This document shows positions 54,482-61,883 of a stretch of DNA of 64,000 nucleotides, piece by piece. The translations under genes and the position numbers were made by a program. Each line of letters begins with the position of its first letter. The first letter of the stretch is position 1. Source of the stretch: Norana najaformis (Eukaryota > Annelida > Clitellata > Crassiclitellata > Hormogastridae); assembly GCA_964023275.1 (NCBI GenBank), contig OZ029927.1, forward strand, positions 3,209,715-3,273,714. Direction: 5' to 3'. Below the pieces are notes generated by a model. The model saw nothing but the letters and a program-made list of their open reading frames with translations. It was not told the origin of the DNA and made no database searches.

Positions 54482-54838
54482 TCAAGGAGGACTTGACTTC
54501 TTACTAGCATGCTGATCGGCTTTCAATCCCCATCCCAGGTGCTGGAGTTGAGCAGAGTGGCTCTCGTTCAGGCTTTCAACAAGAAAGTAGCCAAACGAAT
54601 AGAGCAGTTTCAGTTTCTTCCACAGGTCGTCAAAGAACACCTGTGGTAGTCCTCCAACTGTACTAAAAAGACCCTCACAAAGAAATCTGCGCCAGATCTT
54701 GTTATATAGTAGATGCTGCAGGATGTATTTTCTACAAATACGTTTGAAATAAAAAATATTTAGGGGTGACCCCAGCTCTGAACTTTTGACAGGCATCACT
54801 GTAAGCTGTCTCATAAGAATTTGACACATTTTCACCAC
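54482..54838 (-). other. Unassigned ORF, 118 codons
   Basis: Minus frame M-V-K-M-C-Q-I-L... with ordinary composition and no low complexity. The C-terminal half is rich in leucine, tyrosine and phenylalanine. No family recognised. Chance or a decayed element remains possible. Confidence 0.2.
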
Positions 54839-54839
54839 T

Positions 54840-55510
54840 ACTCAAAGGAACTGTTGTCATCAAAATTTAATTTAGTTGCTCTTCCTATGACTGTTAGAAT
54901 TCCAATAAAGAAATGCTTTATTCATTCATATAAGTTTAAATTAACATGAAATTCTGTCTTATATCTGCACAGATCTGTCATCTTTCCAGTACTCCATCTA
55001 CTCTTAATGACTTGGCCTCTTCTCCAAGCTCACACATCCTTCCGTCTTTCCTATCACCAGAGCGCATTAAACTCAGATACGACGTCGGACAAACTCATTT
55101 CACCCACCTTTTTCTCATCATTCGACTTTACGACCAGTCATAAAAAGCATCCGAATCCACTAATCCAGAACCGGTCGATGACCGTCAGCCAAAGATGCAG
55201 ACGATGTCCAAGTATTTCTACAACCACTTCCTGTGGAATCCATAGAGCATTTGCCACTTTGCCATTACATGACCAATTTATTGCTACAAGATTACATGAC
55301 TACCATTGGAGTTCACTTAAGAAAACGACAGATTATCTGTAATTTTGGTCTTCAGCACAGTGTGGGCTGCGTGATCTGCCAAGGCCCACCCCATAAATTG
55401 TAAGATCGAGCCACCATGACTTTATTTTCATCTTTAACCTCTGATAGCTAAAGGTACAACACAAAGAAATAAATATACATGCATGTGTATCCATATCATA
55501 TTAACTGTTT
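54840..55510. other. Unique DNA, unassigned ORFs
   Basis: Plus ORFs 54946-55143 and 55007-55342 overlap in two frames with no domain. The stretch is C/T-rich on plus. Confidence 0.35.
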
Positions 55511-55565
55511 ATAATTAATGTTTAGTTTTTAATTAATGTTTAGTTTTTAATTAATGCTTATTTTG
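55511..55565. repeat. 18-bp tandem repeat, 3 copies
   Basis: TAATTAATGTTTAGTTTT occurs about three times; the last copy is diverged. Confidence 0.88.
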
Positions 55566-55687
55566 TTTGTTGCATTTGTCATTTTGTAGCTACTAATTCA
55601 TTTTTTGTGGATGAAGTAATGTACCTTTGTTCCTTTATGAGGTTTTACAGTGCACTATTAATCTCCAAAATATTAAAAAGAATCCAC

Positions 55688-55690
<3 letters not shown>

Positions 55691-55765
<75 letters not shown>

Positions 55766-55770
55766 ACATA
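55691..55770. repeat. (AT)n microsatellite with short (GT)n
   Basis: About 64 bases of alternating TA then GTGTGTGTGT. A minus ORF reads Y-I repeats across it, an artefact. Confidence 0.97.
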
Positions 55771-56295
55771 GGCAGTTGAACTATAACCATATCTAACAAG
55801 CCCCAGATGGTTAAGACCAGTTGCTTCCTGGGGTTACAGATAAGCACCGGGCTTGACAATAATTAGCCACAAGACCCCAACCAATCCAATCATAAGTGCA
55901 AGCTCTTAAACACTCCCTCCTCCTCCTCCTCCTCCTCCTGCTTCTTCTCCCCCCCCTACTCTTCTTCCTCCTCAACTCCCCAAATTTTTATAAGTCAGAG
56001 CTTACTAAAACTGAATGAAAACCCAACCAATCAGACCAAAAGACTTCATCAATCTGATCACTTCATTGACACACTATAAGCTTAACTAAATGTTAAATCT
56101 ATCCAGTTCTAGGTGGACTTCCTTCCCATAGGTGTAAACATTGTAAGTAATACAATACCATGACAAATATGCTGAACTTCACACTCAGGAAGCTGGAAAT
56201 GCAACCAAAATGACATAAAAAGCAAACAATTACAAAAATCAAAAGAAAACTCAAACCATCTCCCCACTAGAAATGTACGTTCTGTAGACATTCAG
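55770..56295. other. Gene-free DNA with CTC triplet tract
   Basis: CTCCTCCTCCTCCTCCTCC-type tract at about 55914-55945 and TCTTCTCCCCCCC after it. Nothing else recognised. Confidence 0.48.
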
Positions 56296-56560
56296 TCTAA
56301 CAGCGTACATACTAATCTAATCTAAGAAGTTCTACAGTGCCGCTGGACACAGTGCTCGAGGTATCAGCCCATGGTCGCTACTAAGCAAAATCAGTGAGGA
56401 GGCCAAATTCCGTGGTGAGTCCAGTGGTGAGCCAAGAAGGGAATCCAAAAGGCACAGAACCCGCCTATGTAGGAAATGAATCCAGGAAGAGATGAGGTTT
56501 AAGTCAAGATCTGAATGCCAATAATAGACCAGCCGGGTAAATCATGAAATTGTGAAAGCA
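56295..56560 (-). mobile_element. LINE 3' UTR and tail, TTAGATTAGA-tailed family
   Basis: TAATCTAATCTAAGAAGTTC then TACAGTGCCGCTGGAC at 56308-56345 is the family terminus in reverse, followed upstream by a 3' UTR with GGTATCAGCCCATGGTCGC. The corresponding text at 36608 is GGTATCAATCGATGGTCAC. A short AGATGAGGTTTAAGTC segment at 56493-56508 corresponds to the F-R-x-x-L-K coding end. Confidence 0.7.
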
Positions 56561-56644
56561 TGCTATGCACATCACAGCTTAGCTCGTTACCAGCACACAA
56601 AAATAATGCTCAAATACCTCACCAGAGTGGTCCACAACAAATCT

Positions 56645-56835
56645 ATTAAGGTAAATAATATTGTGCCTTCTGTAATTAATATTGTGAATATTGTAAACAA
56701 TGCTATAACTATTTTAACTAACGCTGTAAATGCCATAACTAATAACGTAACTACTGTAAATAATGTTGAAACTAATGTAACTAATACTGTAAATATTGTA
56801 AACAATGTTTAACTATTTTTACTAATTGTGTAAAC
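56645..56835. repeat. Degenerate AT-rich tandem repeat (ACTAATGTAA-like)
   Basis: Short repeats around AACTAAT/AATGTTGTAA/AATATTGTAAAC with 12- to 15-base spacing. The plus ORF 56552-56812 reads N-I-V-N-N and T-N-x-V-N repeats, and minus is also open. Repeat-driven. Confidence 0.82.
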
Positions 56836-56985
56836 TACCCTAAAAGCACACAATACAAACATGCTAAACTCAACACTGACAACCAAAGTCATAAATTGTT
56901 CTAATCTGAGTCAAGGTTGCTTTTGAGAGACTCTCTTGAGAGACTACATTTAAGACTCAATCAAAGTCGCAGAAGAGGCTCAAAC
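56835..56985. other. Unique DNA
   Basis: A GAGAGACTCTCTTGAGAGAC inverted patch near 56925-56944; nothing else. Confidence 0.4.
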
Positions 56986-56989
56986 CCAA

Positions 56990-57090
56990 ACACTTGGCTC
57001 AACAGTGAAATGCATGCTGGACATGTTGGACCAGGATTCAAATCCTAGACACATTGGTCAAAGGCCACTGCATTTGCAATCAGTCATAAA
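56990..57090 (+). mobile_element. tRNA-derived SINE fragment
   Basis: A-box-like TGGCTCAACAGTGAAATGC (56995-57013) and B box GGATTCAAATCC (57034-57045) at tRNA spacing. About 38 bases after the B box match the element at 2412-2462. Confidence 0.6.
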
Positions 57091-57280
57091 AGAAAAACAG
57101 ATCCGTCATCAAAACAAACAGCCAATCACTTTTCTGATAAAATAGTTGTCAACTTCAAACAAAACACACACATCCACCAACTGATTGAGAAAAATATGTT
57201 GCCAGCATCACAACAGAAAAAAGGAAAAATGGACAAGGCTTTTTGAAATGCCTTTCAATCCACAGGGCATTTTCTCTGTA
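57090..57280. other. Unique DNA
   Basis: Nothing recognised. Confidence 0.4.
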
Positions 57281-57740
57281 AGGAAGACAGAACCAATTTC
57301 AAATCCACTAAAACATTTTGCTGAGGTCGAAAGGGCCGTGCAGTAGGTGGATATTTTCTGACCTGGCTTGTCACATCTAATCATTTCTGCCTTTCACCAG
57401 AAGCAGATATGGTAAACGAAGCTGTTAAATAAGCCGCGGCCGTGGACCATCAACACTGCCCGACAACCCAATTAAAGACGTACAAAACATAGACTTCCCT
57501 GTGAAATACTATCCCCTATTCGGTTCATAATGTGTCTGCTGTTTCGAAGATGACCAGGAGAGGCCCGGATTTCTGTGTAAATCCAAGTAGGCGTCTTTGG
57601 GGTGGTTCTGTGTGGCAAATTCATTTACTCGTAATTACAACAAAGCCCAGTTTCTATTACAATCAATGGTTCTAATTACAACTTGCTATTAACATTGAAT
57701 CTCCCTTGGTCATAATTAACAGCAACTGGCACACAGTCCT
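57280..57740. other. Complex unique island, possible conserved non-coding element
   Basis: High-complexity sequence with no repeat and no long ORF on either strand. It includes a CG-rich GCCGCGGCCGTGG and several TAATTA/ATTA cores (57455-57735), the kind of site homeodomain proteins bind. This is only a suggestion; no conservation data are available. Confidence 0.25.
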
Positions 57741-58545
57741 ACTCACAAAAGACACCAAAACAAACCCTCACAAATATAAAGCACAGTCATCAGACCCTGT
57801 AGAATACTCGGGCATCCAGCTTTAGCCCTGCTTCATTCGCCATCTTCACCAGTGGAATAAACCACTCAAAAAGTGACTTGACTGAGTCTGGATTCCAATC
57901 ATTAGTCGCCACAAGCAAAGACAAGTTCGACTGTGGTTCCATGTCAACAGTGGTTCCATGTCACTCGTCAACCAGTCCAAGATTCTCCCTCCAGCGTTCT
58001 CCACACCCCCGGTTCACAGCTGGTACAGATCCAATAGCTCCAGTATCACGAGTACCACCAGTATGGGGCAAAATTCACACACATAATAACCCTCTAAAAA
58101 AAATACATGCACAATAAATTCAAATAAGCAGCCTTCAACATATAAACTTACATAGTTCACAAAAACTGCAAGTCCAGAATTCACCTATCTCATCATGTGA
58201 GATCTCCAGACTGTCCAAACATATACAATTTCTCAATGTCAACTGCACCTACACAACAACTGCACATCTTAATTAAGACAATAATTAGTCAAACACTCCC
58301 AAAGAAATCACATATACAACTGCAGTATAGACTCGAATCATGTCCACACAAGCATATATATATATTTTAAAAAAGCTTAACAATAACACTCATATGTTCA
58401 TATACATATATCTACAATCATGAAGACAAAGACTGGGGAAGTTAAGCAATTCTCCTCTTCTCGGGCTTCCCCTCATTTCAGTCATGGTCTCACTTCTCCA
58501 GTCCATCCAACCGTAAAACTTCCTTCAAATTCCCTGAATACCTTT
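57740..58545. other. Gene-free unique DNA
   Basis: ORF 57878-58117 (+) has no recognised domain. Confidence 0.42.
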
Positions 58546-58770
58546 TTAGTTCTAATCTAATCTAATGACTTCTATAGCACTGCTACTTAAAGTGAAATCA
58601 TAATAAAAATCATAATCCATTACAGAAGCCAGTTCAAATTTCTATAGGTCAGAGAAACCAGAAGTTAGGCTACGTTGGGTAAGCAAGTTAAAACAGATAA
58701 GTTTTAAGTTTAGACCTGAATGACGTCACAGAACTGACAGAATGAACTGAACTTGGCAGCAAAATCCACA
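58545..58770 (-). pseudogene. LINE C-terminus, 3' UTR and tail, TTAGATTAGA-tailed family
   Basis: A minus frame ends L-L-P-S-S-V-H-S-V-S-S-V-T-S-F-R-S-K-L-K then T-Y-L-F and a stop (about 58770-58688). This is a well-preserved C-terminus of an L2/CR1-like LINE protein. The 3' UTR and terminus AGTGCTATAGAAGTCATTAG with ATTAGATTAG follow to 58550. Directly upstream, the G-P-Q-L-W segment enters the 37-bp array, so the expansion lies inside this element's coding region. Confidence 0.9.
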
Positions 58771-60715
58771 GCTGTGGACCAGCAACTGAGAACACTTGAA
58801 ATCCAAAGCTGTGGACCAGCAACTGAGAATGCTTGAAATCCAGAGCTGTGGACCAGCAACTGAGAACACTTGAAATCCAAAGCTGTGGACCAGCAACTGA
58901 GAACACTTGAAATCCAAAACTGTGGACCAGCAACTGAGAATGCTTGAAATCCAAAGCTGTGGACCAGTGACTGAGAATGCTCCAAATCCAAAGCTGTGAA
59001 CCAGCAACTGAGAACACTTGAAATCCAAAGCTGTGGACCAGCAACTGAGAATGCTTGAAATCCAAAGCTGTGGACCAGTGACTGAGAACACTTGAAATCC
59101 AAAGCTGTGGACCAGCAACTGAGAACACTTGAAATCCAAAGCTGTGGACCAGCAACTGAGAATACTCAAAATATAAAACTGTGGACCAGCAACTGAGAAC
59201 ACTTGAAATCCAAAGCTGTGAACCAGCAACTGAGAACACTTGAAATCCAAAGCTGTGGACCAGCAACTGAGAATGCTTGAAATCCAAAGCTGTGGACCAG
59301 TGACTGAGAATGCTCCAAATCCAAAGCTGTGAACCAGCAACTGAGAACACTTGAAATCCAAAGCTGTGGACCAGCAACTGAGAATACTCAAAATATAAAA
59401 CTGTGGACCAGCAACTGAGAACACTTGAAATCCAAAGCTGTGGACCAGCAACTGAGAACGCTCGAAATCCAAAGCTGTTGACCAGCAACTGAGAAACTCG
59501 AAATCCAAAGCTGTGGACCAGCAACTGAGAACACTTGAAATCCAAAGCTGTGGACCAGCAACTGAGAACACTTGAAATCCAAAGCTGTGGACCAGCAACT
59601 GAGAACACTCAAAATATAAAACTGTGGACCAGCAACTGAGAATACTCAAAATATAAAACTGTGGACCAGCAACTGAGAACACTTGAAATCCAAAGCTGTG
59701 GACCAGCAACTGAGAACGCTCAAAATCCAAAGCTGATGACCAGCAACTGAGAAACTCGAAATCCAAAGCTGTCGACCAGCAACTGAGAACACTTGAAATC
59801 CAAAGCTGTGGACCAGCAACTGAGAACACTTGAAATCCAAAGCTGTGGACCAGCAACTGAGAACACTCAAAATATAAAACTGTGGACCAGCAACTGAGAA
59901 CGCTCGAAATCCAAAGCTGTGGACCAGCAACTGAGAAACTCGAAATCCAAAGCTGTGGACCAGCAACTGAGAATGCTTGAAATCCAAAGCTGTGGACCAG
60001 TGACTGAGAATGCTCCAAATCCAAAGCTGTGAACCAGCAACTGAGAACACTTGAAATCCAAAGCTGTGGACCAGCAACTGAGAATACTCAAAATATAAAA
60101 CTGTGGACCAGCAACTGAGAACACTTGAAATCCAAAGCTGTGGACCAGCAACTGAGAACGCTCGAAATCCAAAGCTGTTGACCAGCAACTGAGAAACTCG
60201 AAATCCAAAGCTGTGGACCAGCAACTGAGAACACTTGAAATCCAAAGCTGTGGACCAGCAACTGAGAACACTTGAAATCCAAAGCTGTGGACCAGCAACT
60301 GAGAACACTCAAAATATAAAACTGTGGACCAGCAACTGAGAATACTCAAAATATAAAACTGTGGACCAGCAACTGAGAACACTTGAAATCCAAAGCTGTG
60401 GACCAGCAACTGAGAACGCTCGAAATCCAAAGCTGTTGACCAGCAACTGAGAAACTCGAAATCCAAAGCTGTGGACCAGCAACTGAGAACACTTGAAATC
60501 CAAAGCTGTGGACCAGCAACTGAGAACACTTGAAATCCAAAGCTGTGGAACAGCAACTGAGAACACTCAAAATATAAAACTGTGGACCAGCAACTGAGAA
60601 CGCTCGAAATCCAAAGCTGTGGACCAGCAACTGAGAAACTCGAAATCCAAAGCTGTGGACCAGCAACTGAGAAACTCGAAATCCAAAGCTGTGGACCAGC
60701 AACTGAGAACGCTCA
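58760..60715 (-). repeat. 37-bp minisatellite expanded inside LINE coding sequence, about 52 copies
   Basis: The unit TTCTCAGTTGCTGGTCCACA+GCTTTGGATTTCAAGTG (minus strand) translates as F-S-V-A-G-P-Q-L-W-I-S-S, the conserved A-F-S-V-A-G-P-x-L-W-N-S-L-P motif of the host LINE. Because 37 is not a multiple of 3, each unit shifts the frame. All three minus frames stay open with a 37-residue period, producing overlapping ORFs (58688-59608, 58726-60024, 59646-60308, 59867-60556). Variant units include 34-base forms (GAGAAACTCG) and AT-richer forms (CTCAAAATATAAAAC). Confidence 0.97.
59250..60650. repeat. 700-bp higher-order duplication within the 37-bp array
   Basis: The order of variant units is repeated with a 700-base offset. 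For example 59281 matches 59981 and 59361 matches 60061, through to about 59950 against 60650. 700 equals 18 units of 37 plus one of 34. A few substitutions distinguish the two blocks (for example GATGACC at 59736 against GTTGACC at 60436). Confidence 0.93.
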
Positions 60716-60860
60716 AGAACCCAACGATGTTCCGGTATTTGGGACAAAAAAGTCAGTGCCCATTAATCGAATGCAATGTCACCCAGGGACTGATGCAGAC
60801 CCTCGATACAGTCAGCCGATTTCTTCTTATTCTTTGTTCACAACAGCATATCCTACCTTG
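60715..60860 (-). pseudogene. LINE coding remnant upstream of the 37-bp array
   Basis: A minus reading contains L-H-S-I-N-G-H-x-L-F, which matches the H-S-I-S-G-H-S-L-F upstream of the L-W-N-L-L-P block in the copy at 36.8 kb. It confirms that the array sits in the middle of a LINE C-terminal region. Confidence 0.65.
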
Positions 60861-61080
60861 CTGCCAACAACGTAAATTTCCCACGCACCAAGTAAAGTCT
60901 CTGCATACTGCTCATTTTGTGACATTAGGACACAATTGCCGACTTCAGCATTGATTTGCTAGGATATTTCGTTATTATTGCATTTCACTGTATTACTTAA
61001 CACATTTCATGCTGCTATTTTTAATTACTCTTTTTTTATTATGTTATTATGAATATATTTGTTACTGGAAATAAAAATGA
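60860..61080. other. Unique AT-rich DNA
   Basis: Nothing recognised. Confidence 0.4.
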
Positions 61081-61082
61081 TC

Positions 61083-61240
61083 CCTCTTGTCGTCGTCGTT
61101 GTCGTCACTGCTGCTTCTGTCGTCTCATCATCATTGTTATTGTTTCATTTTCAATAAATTTCAACATCATCATCGTCATCATAATAATCATCACCATCGC
61201 CATCATTGTCATCTTCACCTTCACCTTCAGCATCAGCATC
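61083..61240. repeat. Degenerate triplet tract (GTC, ATC, ACC)
   Basis: GTCGTCGTTGTCGTC, then CATCATCATCGTCATCATAA and CATCACCATCGCC runs. ORFs on both strands are repeat-driven. Confidence 0.88.
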
Positions 61241-61241
61241 A

Positions 61242-61318
61242 CGTATGTATGCATATATGTATGTATGTACGTAGATATGTATGTATGTACTGGGTTTTCG
61301 TATATGTATGTAGGTATC
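61242..61318. repeat. (ATGT)n microsatellite
   Basis: Imperfect ATGT repeats directly followed by a reverse-oriented retroposon terminus. Confidence 0.9.
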
Positions 61319-61372
61319 TGATCATTTATAAAGCACATTTTAAGAACATCTCAAAGGTACTATATTAAATGT
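61315..61372 (-). mobile_element. Reverse-oriented retroposon 3' end attached to (ATGT)n
   Basis: ATCTGATCATTTATAAAGC then ACATTTTAAGAACATCTCAA. Same terminus as at 52.5 kb, diverged. Confidence 0.68.
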
Positions 61373-61373
61373 C

Positions 61374-61585
61374 TTCATTTATGCAAATCTTCTAAAACAT
61401 TTGCATAAAACACTGTGAATATTGAAAAGATTTGCATAAATAAAACAATTTCCTTAACTGATCTGCAAACGAAAACATTACCCATCCTGTTGAAAGATTT
61501 GCATCAAGAAAAGCATTGTCTCTTGAAGAGATTTGCATAAACAAAACATAGCCTGTGGAAAAGCTTAGCTTAAATGAAAACACGA
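61374..61585. repeat. Degenerate 32-36 bp tandem repeat
   Basis: Five to six units hold AAAGATTTGCAT(A/C)AA followed by AAAACATT and CCTGTTGAA-type text. It lies immediately upstream of the LINE that begins near 61.6 kb. Confidence 0.75.
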
Positions 61586-61589
61586 CTGG

Positions 61590-61883
61590 AAATATTACGT
61601 GCACGCACCAAACGTCTACCAACCAAATTACTTATAGGGAACCAGCGTCGTGGCATCTGCGCTTTACTTCTCAAATCTTTATTTTCTAACTTTTCGAGAG
61701 TCTTTTCTGAATTTTTAAATTTTCCTTTCTTACCGGATTTATGCTCTGTCTTTGGTGAGTTCGTTCCTATTTGTTTCAACATTTTATCAACTTAAGATTC
61801 GCCCAATTTTTGTCCTTTTTGCACTCGTTCGCCTGCGTCTTTACCTTCCGCCATTTTAGCTTCATCAAACTTAGATCACAAAA
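61590..61883 (+). mobile_element. Probable LINE 5' untranslated region
   Basis: C/T-rich plus-strand text leads into the LINE ORF without any other recognisable element. The exact 5' end is not known. A 73-codon frame (61574-61795) has no recognised domain. Confidence 0.45.

Noticed and set aside
55052..55342. Coding exon in C/T-rich DNA
   Set aside because: Two plus frames are open at once and give different unremarkable peptides; nothing supports one over the other.
55635..55859. Minus ORF with a Y-I repeat membrane segment
   Set aside because: Artefact of the (AT)n tract.
58688..60024. 306- and 432-codon minus ORFs as a novel repeat protein gene
   Set aside because: They are translations of the 37-bp minisatellite in rotating frames, anchored in a decayed LINE. 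No independent evidence for a gene.
61574..61795. LINE ORF1
   Set aside because: The 73-codon frame has no coiled coil, zinc knuckle or other ORF1 feature and is more likely leader sequence.
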